Below the pieces are notes generated by a model. It ran no database searches. It saw only the letters and a program-made list of their open reading frames with translations, and had not been told where the DNA came from. This document shows positions 12,078 through 22,509 of a stretch of DNA of 64,000 nt, in pieces (the first letter of the stretch is position 1; each line of letters opens with the position of its first letter). The stretch is taken from NCBI RefSeq assembly GCF_022965805.1, contig NC_133109.1:3077869-3141868 (forward strand), given 5' to 3'. The translations under genes and the position numbers were made by a program. Origin of the DNA: Primulina eburnea. Its lineage: Eukaryota > Streptophyta > Magnoliopsida > Lamiales > Gesneriaceae.

Positions 12078-12730
12078 TGAAACGTCTCGCTCATTTTAAA
12101 ATTCTACTGAATATTTTTTTTTAAAAATGCAATGGCTGAAACCATGCCTTCAAAAAAATACATAAAATTCGAAACATGCCTTTTTTATAAAATCATCTCA
12201 CTGTCGAATAAAATAAATGCAGTCAAGATTATGAAAAGAACCGCCAACCTAAACAACCATCGTTCAAAAAATAAAATATCCAGCATAAGAAAATATGCCA
12301 AAACTCTCAACACAATAACCTTGTCAACCATTTAAAAAAGTTACTTAAACGTGCCCCATGAAATCCTATATATGCGGAAAAATACAAGGTCCTCGGGTTG
12401 GCGTGCGCACATCCAACTCTGCATACTCAGTCCTCGGCACCTCCAGTCTCCTCATCAATGCTCATCTGCATCATTCACATCTAGTGAGTCTAAAGACCCA
12501 ACACTCCTACACTGATAATAACAAATACATATATATTGCACACAGCAGTGAAAAATATCATACTCAACATACCTTTCATGAAGTTTAGAAGCGTAATGCA
12601 AAGGTGTCATATGAAATCGTGACGTATAAAAACAACTCATCCTTAATCATCATTTATCATTCATCATTCCTTTAGTGAATTTAGTTCATTAGAGGTGACT
12701 ATCGTACATCATTTACGATAGATCCACTAA
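12078..12730 (-). mobile_element. Tekay-type LTR fragment, reversed
   Basis: It starts TGAAACGTCTCG and continues with GGTCCTCGGG, CACCTCCAGTCTCCT, CTAGTGAGTCTAAAGAC and a degenerate form of the GATGGATCCATC palindrome near 12715. The order is that of a reversed Tekay LTR 3' half. It directly follows the family R leader, as the fragment at 6544 does in copy A. Confidence 0.7.
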
Positions 12731-12840
12731 TTTTTTATTATTATTTGATTTGTAAGAACATATCGGGAGAAGTAACCAAATTAATTTTCAAATAACAATT
12801 AAATGATTCAACGTGGTGGTGGAGAGAAAACATTTAATTG

Positions 12841-13116
12841 TGTTGAAAATAATATATTTAAATATTAAAAAGTAATAGTTGAATATTTGAATGTTGAAAA
12901 TAAGAGTTGTAAAGTTAGAAATTTGTGTGTGATGATGTAGGTAATGATGTATTTTATTTTTGGATTATGTGTAATGAAACTCTATAAATAGACCTCTCAT
13001 TTGTGAAGAAAATCACAATTGAGAAGAGAGAAAAATATTATAAAGTGTGTTGGTTGGTAAATTTTGAGAGTTTGAGATTTTTACTTTTTACCATAAATTT
13101 TTACTTTTTCACAACA
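12841..13116 (+). repeat. 5' LTR of the Copia element
   Basis: It starts TGTTGAAAAT and ends CACAACA. TATAAATA at 12983-12990 is the likely U3 promoter. CGTTATCAGCACGA, the presumed primer-binding region, follows directly at 13117. Confidence 0.93.
12983..12990 (+). promoter_or_regulatory. TATA box of the Copia LTR
   Basis: TATAAATA lies 142 bp into the LTR; the copy in the 3' LTR is at 18913-18920. Transcription of the element would begin about 25-35 bp downstream. Confidence 0.7.
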
Positions 13117-13641
13117 CGTTATCAGCACGAAGCTCTAAAAGTCCTACATACTATTCCAAGCTCCAAACAGAAGAAAAAGGTAACAAAAGTAATAATATTT
13201 ATTTTACTGTTATTTATTTATTGTGTATTTATTTAATATATAATATAATGTTATTATTAGAAATAATAAAAATAAATTTTTCATAAACTTGTTATAAATC
13301 CTGGGAGGATGTTAAGACGACATCCCACACTCCCGGTAAGGGATACGACAAGTATAAAAGCCTATAAGGTTTTTTTAAACAAAATAAATTATGACACTCA
13401 TTATAATATTATGATATGATATACATAATTATTTAAACATGTATAATATTATATACATCATATTATTACCATAAAATTATACAAATACATACATTTATTT
13501 TTTGTACACCAACGGTCATAAACGGTAACAAACGGCTAGTTTTTGCCCTATAAATATCATCTCACAAACACATTCAATCACTCCAACTTTCTCTTCTTCT
13601 CTAAAAATTATTATCATCAAATTTTTCGAAGAAAAAAGAAG

Positions 13642-13829
13642 ATGGCTTTCTCAAGGATATTTTTAATTATTTTGGTTATCATACTCACGAGTCTTGTATT
13701 TATCGGAGAACATTCTCCTCGTACGTTTTCTTTATTTTTACAAATACTTGTACTTGTTGTTTATCCTGTTACTTTGTATTGCAATATTTATTAACTATAA
13801 AATGCATCGTAATTTTTTTTAGTACCACC
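13642..13829 (+). other. Leader mini-ORF and intron-like segment before gag
   Basis: ATG at 13642 opens a short frame with a hydrophobic stretch (RIFLIILVIILTSLVFIG) that looks like a signal or membrane segment. CTC|GTACGT at 13721 resembles a 5' splice site. TTTTTTTTAG at 13822, just before TACCACCATG, resembles a 3' splice site. A 102-bp intron (13721-13822) would join the leader to the gag start. A second TATA-like element, CTATAAATA, is near 13545. Splicing is inferred from sequence only. Confidence 0.4.
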
Positions 13830-14967
13830 ATGTCAAATTTAACAAAGCTCGAATTTATTGCGCTCGACATCACGGGAAAGAATTATATGCCATGGACTCT
13901 AGATGTAGAAATGCATCTTGAGTCATTGGGTCTAAGCGAGACCATTAAAGAAAATGGAATATGCACGTCACAAGAAAAGGCAAGAGCCATGATATTTTTG
14001 CGTCGACATCTCGACGATGGATTGAAATGTGAATATCTGACTGAAAAAAATCCCATGGCTTTGTGGAAGGGATTAAAAGAAAGATTTGAACATATAAGGG
14101 AAGTTATACTTCCTGACCGCCCGGGATGAATGGAACACACTGAGATTCCAAGATTTTAAAAAAGTCAGTGATTACAATTCGGCGATGTATAGAATAATCT
14201 CGCAATTAAAATTTTGTGGACATGAGGTCACAGAATCTGAGATGCTTGAAAAAATATTTTCCACATTTCATGCATCAAATATTACTCTACAGCAACAATA
14301 TAGAGTACGTGGATTTGCGAGATATTCTGAGCTCATCGCCTGTCTTCTTGTGGCGGAAAAGAACAACGAGCTATTAATGAGAAATCATCAGTCCCAACCC
14401 ACTGGATCAACAGCATTTCCAGAAGTAAATGCTGTAAGTAAAAATGAATTTATACCTGGAAACCAAAATCAATTTCAAAAACAAGGTTTTGGTCGAGGTC
14501 GAGGTCGAGGTCGTGGACGTGGACGTGGAATTAGTCGTGGTCGTGGACGCGGCCGTGGTTTTGAAAATAATAGAGATAGTTATTTTTATAACTCATCTCA
14601 AAAGAGCGTCCCAAACCATCCACAGAAAAGACATCATGAGAATACAAGTGTTAATGAGAATCACTCAAAAAGATATGAAAGTTCTTGTTACAGATGTGGT
14701 ACTCCAGGACATTGGTCCAAAGTTTGTCGAGCCCCTGAGCACCTTTGTAAACTTTATAAAGAATCATTAAAGGGGAAAGAAAAGGAGACCAACTTCACTG
14801 AACGCAGTGACCGTTTGAGTGATTCAACTCATCTTGATGCTGATGATTTTATGAATGATTTCTCTGGAAATGATCAACATGTTGGTGGGATAGAAATGAA
14901 CAATTTTGATGCTGCAGATTTTCTCAATGATTTTTCTGAAAATGAACAATATAGTGGTAGAATATAA
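13830..14967 (+). pseudogene. Copia gag (frameshifted)
   Basis: Gag forms the virus-like particle and binds the RNA. ATG 13830 sits in ACCACCATG and opens MSNLTKLEFIALDITGKNY, the usual start of the plant Copia gag family. The frame breaks near 14118, where one extra C in GACCGCCCGGG shifts it, and resumes as ARDEWNTLRFQDFK. An RGG-like arginine/glycine tract is at 14491-14560, and a zinc knuckle CYRCGTPGHWSKVC is at 14686-14727. Stop is at 14965-14967. The C-terminal acidic repeats DADDFMNDFSGN and DAADFLNDFSEN are a short internal duplication. Confidence 0.9.
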
Positions 14968-15095
14968 ATGTACAATAATTTGTTTTTCATGTATTCATAT
15001 AATAATGTTTTATTGTACAATTATGATATGTGTTATATTTATATATGTATTGTCAGTAATTTTATTTCATTGCATATTTTTTTTGAAGTACAAAT
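14968..15095 (+). other. Gag-pol spacer with acceptor-like signal
   Basis: The 128 bp between the gag stop and the pol ATG have stops in all frames. They end in TTTTTTTTGAAG|TACAAATATG, very similar to the gag start context TTTTTTTTAG|TACCACCATG, which suggests pol may be reached by splicing. No proof is possible from sequence alone. Confidence 0.45.
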
Positions 15096-18000
15096 ATGGA
15101 AAATGCTATGAGCAAAGCTGAAGTTTGCATACCCGATAGTGGTACAACGCACACTATCCTCCGAGATAAAAGATATTTCTTGGAACTAAAATCAACAAAA
15201 ACAACGGTGAATACAATATCAGGTCCTGTAGACTTGATTAAAGGATGTGGTAAAGCACAATTTTTGTTACCTAATGGTACAAAATTTTTGATCAATGATG
15301 CTTTATATTCACCACAATCGAAAAGAAATTTGTTGAGTTTTAATGATATATATTCCCATGGGTATGATACTCAAACAATGAATGAAGGGAATGAGAAATA
15401 TATGTGTCTTATCACATATAAATCAGGAAAGAAATATGTGATTGAAAAACTATCAATGCTCCCTACTGGATTGCATTATACACATATAAGTCCCATTGAA
15501 TCAAACATGGTAGTTGATAATTCTTCGATATTAACCAATTGGCATGATCGATTGGGACATCCTGGTTCAACAATGATGCGAAGAATTATAGAAAATACAC
15601 ATGGTCATCCACTGAAAGACCAGAAGATCTTTCAGAATAATAAGTTTCAATGTAAAGCATGTTCTCTTGGAAAACTTATTATAAGACCATCACCAGTCAA
15701 AATCCAAACTGAATCACCAATGTTTCTTGAACGTATTCAGGATGATATTTGTGGACCAATCCATCCACCATGTGGACCATTCAGATACTTTATGGTATTG
15801 ATTGATGCCTCCAGCAGATGGTCACATGTATGTTTATTGTCAACTCGAAATGTTGCATTTGCAAGATTACTTGCTCAAATAATAAAATTGAGGAATCAAT
15901 TTCCCGATTATACAATCAAGAAAATTAGACTTGATAATGCTGGTGAATTTACTTCCCAGACTTTCAATGATTATTGTATGTCTATGGGAATCATTGTTGA
16001 GCATCCTGTTGCTCATGTACATACACAGAATGGATTGGCTGAATCATTGATTAAACGTCTGCAAATGATTGCTAGACCAATGATTATGAAAACAAAGCTC
16101 CCTATTTCTATATGGGGACATGCAATTTTACATGCTGCTTCATTAATTCGCATCAGACCAAGTGCATATCATAAATACTCCCCATTGCAGCTTGCATTTG
16201 GTAAAGAACCAGACATTTCTCATCTGAGAATTTTTGGATGTATGGTGTATGTGCCTATTGCACCACCACAACGAAAGAAAATGGGACCTCAAAGAAAGGT
16301 TGGAATTTATATCGGTTATGATAGTCCATCAATCATTCGATATCTTGAACCTCAGACAGGAGATGTGTTCACATCACGTTTTGCTGATTGTCATTTTAAT
16401 GAGGAAATCTTCCCAATGTTATGGGGAGAACAGAAACATACCGAAAAAGAAATTACACGGTATGTATCATCATTGTTATATCTGGATCCAAGAACAAAAC
16501 AATGTGAAAAAGATGTACAACAAATTGTACACTTGCAAAGAATAGCAAATCAATTACCAGATGCATTTGTAGACATGAAAGGGGTAACTAAATCATATAT
16601 ACATGCTGCAAATGCCCCTGCTCGAATTGAAATTCCAAAGAAACAAATGGAAGATACTCATGATGTCATTAAATGCCTGAAGCGTGGAAGGCCAGTCGGT
16701 TCCAAGGATAAAAATCCTCGAAAAAGAAAATTCATAGAGAAACACGATGATCACAAAATAAAGAATGATGTTTCTGAAGAAACACATGATGATCACAAAA
16801 TAGAGAATGATGTTCCTGAAGAAACACATGATGATGAAAATGTTCTGTCAGAACCACAAACTGACGAGAATCATGAAATCTCTATCAATTACATTAATAC
16901 TGGAAAAATATGGAACCGAAAAGATATAGATGAAATTGATGATATATTTTCTTATAATGTGGCAATCGACATCATAAATGATAACGAAGATCATGAACCA
17001 AAATCTTTTGGTGAATGTAAAAATCGACAGGATTGGATAAAATGGAAAGATGCCATCCAGGTTGAATTAGATTCGCTAAATAAACGTAATGTTTTTGGAC
17101 CTATAGTCCTTACACCTGAAGGTGTAAAACCTGTTGGATACAAATGGGTTTTTATTCGAAAGCGAAATGAGAAAAATGAAATAGTAAGATATAAAGCTCG
17201 ACTTGTTGCACAAGGTTTTTCTCAAAGACCTGGAATAGATTATGAAGAAACGTATTCTCCCGTGATGGATGCAATTACGTTTCGGTATTTGATTAGCTTG
17301 GCGGTATCTGAAAATTTAGAAATGCGTCTTATGGATGTTGTTACAGCTTACTTATATGGATCACTTGATAGTAATATATATATGAAAATCTCTGAAGGAT
17401 TTAAGATGCCTGAAGCACAAAGTTCAAAACCCAGGGAATGTTATTCTGTGAAATTACAAAGATCATTATATGGGTTAAAGCAATCAGGTCGAATGTGGTA
17501 TAATCGACTAAGTGATCACTTGATGAAAAAGGGATATGTAAATAATTCAATATGCCCTTGTGTTTTCATTAAGAAAACAACATCCGGATGCGTAATTATT
17601 GCTGTATATGTTGATGATTTAAACATCATTGGAATGAATAAGAAATTCAAGAAGTTGTGTCATACTTGAAGGAAGAATTTGAAATGAAGGATCTTGGAAA
17701 AACCAAGTATTGTCTGGGTTTACAAATTGAACAAAAAGAATGTGGAATGTTTGTTCACCAGATAAATTATACAGAAAAGATCCTTAAACGTTTTAATATG
17801 GATAAAGCAAATCCTTTAAGTACTCCAATGGTTGTTAGATCATTAAACATAGAAAAGGATCCATTCCGTCCATGTGAAGATGATGAAGATATTCTTGGTC
17901 CAGAAGTACCATATCTAAGTGCCATCGGTGCCCTTATGTACCTTACAAATTGTACAAGGCCTGATATATCTTTTGCCGTGAATCTGTTGGCAAGATTTAG

Positions 18001-18605
18001 CTCATATCCAACAAAGAGACACTGGAACGGAATTAAACATATATTCCGTTATCTACGAGGAACGACAGACTTGGGACTTTTGTATTCAAAAGATGCTAAT
18101 CCAAGTATAATTGGTTATGCCGATGCTGGATACTTATCTGATCCACACAAGGCACGTTCCCAAACTGGATATGTATTTACTCGTGGAGGCACTGCAATAT
18201 CTTGGCGTTCACAGAAACAAACGCTCGTAACAACTTCATCAAATCATGCCGAGATTATTGCACTACATGAAGCAAGTCGTGAATGTGTGTGGTTAAAATC
18301 AATGACCCAACATATCCAAATTTCATGCGGATTATCATTCGATGATAAGCCTTGTGATACTATATGAAGATAATGCTGCATGTGTTGCTCAAATGAAAGA
18401 AGGATACATAAAAAGCGACAGAACTAAACATATTCCTCCTAAGTTCTTCGCATTCACCAAGGAGCTTGAGAAGAATAAATGTATTGATGTTCGTCACATT
18501 CAATCAAGTGAAAACTCATCAGATCTCTTCACAAAGGCACTTCCTACGTCAATATTCAGAAAGCACATATATAATATTGGGATGCGCAATCTACGAAATT
18601 TGTGA
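15096..18605 (+). pseudogene. Copia pol: protease, integrase, RT, RNase H (two frameshifts)
   Basis: The first part (15096-17669) is one open frame of 857 residues. It has protease IPDSGTTHTIL, then an integrase zinc module (NWHDRLGHPG...CKACSLGK). The DDE residues lie in QDDICGPI, RLDNAGEF and NGLAESLIK. RT follows with KARLVAQGFSQ, DVVTAYLYGSL and the catalytic AVYVDDLNIIG (YVDD at 17603-17617). A one-base loss near 17643 moves the reading to 17657-18367 (SYLKEEFEMKDLG, then RPDISFAVN and the RNase H region GYADAGYLSDP). An extra T near 18350 moves it again to the RNase H end (ILYEDNAACVAQM, DLFTKALP) stopping at 18605. Confidence 0.93.
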
Positions 18606-18760
18606 AGAATTGTTCATGTCAACATCAGGGGGAGTTTACGTGGCTGCACTCTCTTTCCCTTACTATGGTTTTTATCCCAATGGGTTTTTCCAAGTAAGGT
18701 TTTTAACGAGGCAGTACAAAACACGTAATGAAGACATCATCGTACCATGATCATCATCAC

Positions 18761-18769
18761 AAGGGGGAG
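18761..18769 (+). other. Polypurine tract of the Copia element
   Basis: AAGGGGGAG sits immediately before the 3' LTR, as expected for the plus-strand primer. A related TCAGGGGGAG lies near 18626-18635. Confidence 0.75.
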
Positions 18770-19046
18770 TGTTGAAAATAATATATTTAAATATTGAAAA
18801 AGTAATAGTTGAATATTTGAATGTTGAAAATAAGAGTTGTAAAGTTAGAAATTTGTGTGTGATGATGTAGGTAATGATGTATTTTATTTTTGGATTATGT
18901 GTAATGAAACTCTATAAATAGATCTCTCATTTGTGAAGAAAATCACAATTGAATAGAGAGAAAAATATTATAAAGTGTGTTGGTTGGTAAATTTTGAGAG
19001 TTTGAGATTTTTACTTTTTACCATAAATTTTTACTTTTTCACAACA
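18770..19046 (+). repeat. 3' LTR of the Copia element
   Basis: The start is TGTTGAAAAT and the end CACAACA, 277 bp. It differs from the 5' LTR by one inserted G near 18796 and about three substitutions. Confidence 0.93.
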
Positions 19047-20230
19047 AATTGTACTTTGTTCAATGTTAATAATGTGATGACAAACGTGGTGGGGAAGGCG
19101 CAAATTTCCACGGAATACGAAGATACCATGGACCTCCTTCACAGTTCACACTAGCTCAAAGCACTCACATGCCCACTTTCTTTTTTTAATTTTTTTTTTA
19201 TTTTAATTAAGTCAAACGGTTTAATTTTAAAAAAAAATCATGGAGGGCACATGCCCACTTGACATGGAATCGAAGAAAATACATATTAAGTTAATGTAAT
19301 GTTCATATTTTTAGTGGAATTTGAAATCTCCAAAGAACAAAAAAAAAAAAAAAGAGAGATTAATGCATCGTATATTATACACATAAAATAAAGTTTTTTT
19401 TAATTAAAAATTGGCAATTAGCTAAGTGCAACAAGTCTTTGTTAATAAAGAATTTATTTATTTATTAATAGTCACGAGTATGAAAGGCAACAACTTGCAA
19501 TTTTAAAACATAAATCTGATAGAATTCGTCAGCTCTATCTATAATACTCAGATGCATGAACCCTAATATTAAATTTGTAATCTCCTTATTATTTTAGTCG
19601 CTCTATTGTTTAATTTGATTTCTTTTGTGAGAATGAGTTATCCATATCTCAATATTATTAGGTCATATAACTCATACACCTTATAATAAAATTTGACATC
19701 ATGTGTTGATGATCTAATGACTAAAATTTCACTTTTTCGTGTAAGCTTTTTTTGTGCATAAATAAATAAAAATTCCAAACATAATCTTATTTGTAAGTAT
19801 TATTAATACTGTACAACGAATCATATCTTTCGAAATTTATATTATTGTTATAAAAATATTTAGGAGTTTATTATAAAATCAAACATTTATTAAAATAAAT
19901 TTACCAAAATTTAGAATATACTGACATGAAAAAAAGCAAATTTGAAAGTATTGGAACGTTCTAGAAAAACAAGATTTGGATTAATGCTTCATATATTATA
20001 TACATATATTTAAATATAGGATAATTTATAGACAATGCGCTAAATGCAACAAATTTTTGTTTGATTAGAAAATCGAATTATAATATATTTATAGTTACAT
20101 CTTTGCTCAAGTGACGAACCTGTTTATTTTTAAAGGGCAAAATATAAATCGGATAGCGTGCGCCAGTTATATAGACGAGATGCATGCACCCCTAGATAGC
20201 TAATATGAAATTTAAAATTTCGTGATTGTT
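19047..20230. other. Non-coding A/T-rich DNA with a diverged internal duplication
   Basis: No coding frame is supported. About 250 bp at 19350-19610 resemble 19985-20220: both have a GATTAATGC..TATATTATA start, GCTAA.TGCAACAA, ATAAATC.GATA and an AGATGCATG..CCCTA end. This suggests an old duplication. Confidence 0.45.
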
Positions 20231-21205
20231 TAGACTTGACCATGGGCCGAGTTGGATCCAGATCGGATCCGATTCAGAACTGGTCAAAGGTCAACGGTCC
20301 GATTAACTATACCAACGGTTTCATTAAAAATTGTGGATCCTTCGGATCGAACGTTGTTATGTATTATTAATATTATTTTATAATAATGTCTTGAAAGAAG
20401 GAATAAAATTAAAGAAGTCTTGAAGTAAGAAGTGGTAACATCCTGTGACTGTAGAAAGTAACGAAAATTATGAGGATTGAAACTCGTGATTTATAATGAC
20501 TAGTGCACCGACGCACGCGTTGCGTGCTTGTATAATATTTTTTTATAATTCATTTGATTCATATTTAAATGAGGATCATAATATAACTATAAGAAATAGT
20601 GAGAGACTAAACTTGTAATTTTGATACATAAATTAAAAAATAAATGAAAAAAAAAATTAAAAAAAATGATCTCAATGAGAATTGAACATTTAACCTAAAC
20701 CAATAAGAACAAAGACTCTAACAGCTGAACTACATATAACTTACATAAAAATTTTAACATTTTATTAATATATATAATTAATAAAACAGACCATGACACC
20801 AAAGTTAGTTACTATAAGTGCCTCACCCTTAATAGATAGTAATAGATAATATCATATTTTAGAAGTCTTAATTATGATATTCGTTCACTGAAGATTTTTA
20901 GAGAGATAAAATTTTATGGAGAAAAAGAAATATTTGATAGAGTTTTTACAAGTGCAAGCTTATTTTTTAATTCATATATTTTATTTTTTAAATGTTTAAT
21001 AACAAATAATAAATTTTTTATTTTAAAATAATACAGGCTTAACCGGAACAGGATTTGGCGGTTAATCAGACCGAAAAGTCGAGTTCAGAACTCGGACCAG
21101 ACCGTCGAATTCATTACCCAGACCATAATTGTCCTAGACGGTTATAGTTAAGAGTTGTGATTTTCCCTAACCTAACTTTGCGGGTCCGACCAGTGGCCAA
21201 GTCTA
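20231..21205. mobile_element. hAT-like non-autonomous element (tentative)
   Basis: TAGACTTGACCATGGGCCGA at the left is matched by the inverse of TGGCCAAGTCTA at the right, giving imperfect terminal repeats of about 15 bp and a span of about 975 bp. No 8-bp target-site duplication is evident. The interior has no transposase and carries the Helitron below. Confidence 0.3.
20500..20846 (-). mobile_element. Short non-autonomous Helitron
   Basis: Read on the minus strand, it starts TCTATTACTATCTATTAAGG and ends with a hairpin GCACGC-AAC-GCGTGC followed by GTCGGTGCACTAG. That is a 5' TC, a 3' stem-loop and a terminal CTAG, inserted between A and T, which are the diagnostic Helitron features. At 347 bp it encodes no Rep/helicase. 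Confidence 0.7.
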
Positions 21206-21239
21206 AATCTAAACTTGGGTTTTTGTCCGGTCATCATCC

Positions 21240-21777
21240 GGAAAAATATGTATTTGTACTCCTTAATTCATAAAAAATATTTTTACACTCTCTGAGCCCA
21301 CATGTCTATTTTCGGATGAAAACCGATACAAAACATTTAAAATGTGATACTGATATATGATATTTGAATACAATTGTTTCAGATATGGTAATAATATATA
21401 ATTCTGAGCACTCAAACATGTATAACAAGTATTGATATTAATGACACGTCTTTTCTCAGATGACAATTGACACAAAACATTAAAAATGTGGTACTAATAT
21501 ATGACATTTAATTATCAAATGTTTTTTAGATATGATACTAATATATGATATTTGAGTACCAAACAAGTGTAGCAAATGTTGTTAATAAAGTTGTTCTATT
21601 TTTATACTCAAAATCTTATATTTTGTAACAAATCTAAAAGAGTAGGTAAAAAAAAATCATCTACTAACACCATAATTTTAATATTTTATACTGATTTTCA
21701 TCCATAAAAATATATGTAGGCCCATAGAGTGTATAATTTTTTTTATGTGAATCAGATAGTGTAAAAATATTTTTCCC
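21240..21777. mobile_element. MITE-like element with about 65-bp inverted ends
   Basis: The left end GGAAAAATATG...AAAATATTTTTACACTCTCTGAGCCCACATG is inverted at the right (ATGTAGGCCCATAGAGTGTATAA...GTAAAAATATTTTTCCC). Inside, a unit of about 160-185 bp with GATACTGATATATGATATTTGA is duplicated (near 21300-21420 and 21460-21580). Target-site duplications are not clear. Confidence 0.4.
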
Positions 21778-21861
21778 TTGATAAGGATTAAACACAAATT
21801 CATGTTTGGATTTAGAGATTTAAAAGCAAGTTACCCTTATTTTACTCAATATATATATTTT

Positions 21862-22509
21862 TTGTTAATGAAATAACATTTCATTAATCATTCATCAAAG
21901 TTCTGTTTTAAAAGGGAGTGAGAAAAGGTAGACAACGATCCTTAAACAAAATATCCTCCCCCAACCCAACCCCCTAAACCATAGGAAGCAAGAACATGGG
22001 CTGCGTCATGTGTTTATATTCTACAATAATGGATCGAAACATTTTGTTGTTGCATGAGAGCTTGGTTAAAGAACATGGGGTATGCTGATTTGGGTGATAG
22101 ATTGAATCAACAACATTACATTAATCAGTTTCCAGTATGATATTTGATCACTTATAAAGTGATGCCAATAAAATTCCTTTTCTGACATCCATCAACTCTA
22201 CCATGTGAGCTGTGAGAATCGATGCAATACACTAGCAATTTGAACTAGCACTCCTTGATCATTTCGAACGATAACACCCACTCCAAAGAGTAGGGATCCC
22301 CGATAAACTGCTGCATCAATATTAATCATGACAAAACCTTCCGGGGCCACACACCAAGAAGTGGATTGAGCCTGAGATGGGTTCTTCGTATCGGTTACTG
22401 CTTGGCAAGCCAAGAATTCTCCACACAAGCTGCTGGCACGAGAAACCATTTCTCTTTCTGGTAAAATTTGTCCTTCAAAAACAAATTTATTTCTGACTAT
22501 CCATATACT
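21862..22509 (-). pseudogene. LINE 3' end with RNase H-like domain, truncated
   Basis: The minus-strand frame 22198-22512 begins IWIVRNKFVFEG and continues with INIDAAVYRGS and GVGVIVRNDQGVLVQ. This is the C-terminal RNase H-like domain (RVT_3 type) found at the end of many plant L1 elements. Downstream, AATGAAATGTTATTTCATTAAC then A-rich sequence (21862-21890) is a typical plant LINE 3' tail. The upstream side is cut at 22510 by the CACTA terminus; the rest of the LINE is not recognised in the window. Confidence 0.65.

Larger units (their letters stand above)
12841..19046 (+). mobile_element. Full-length Copia retrotransposon, TSD AATTG
   Basis: LTRs of 276 and 277 bp (12841-13116, 18770-19046) flank a gag-pol interior. 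The target-site duplication AATTG is at 12836-12840 and 19047-19051. By eye the LTRs differ by three substitutions and one single-base indel, so insertion was recent. Domain order is gag, protease, integrase, RT, RNase H, which defines Copia. Three single-base frameshifts (about 14118, 17643 and 18350) make this copy non-autonomous. Confidence 0.95.
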
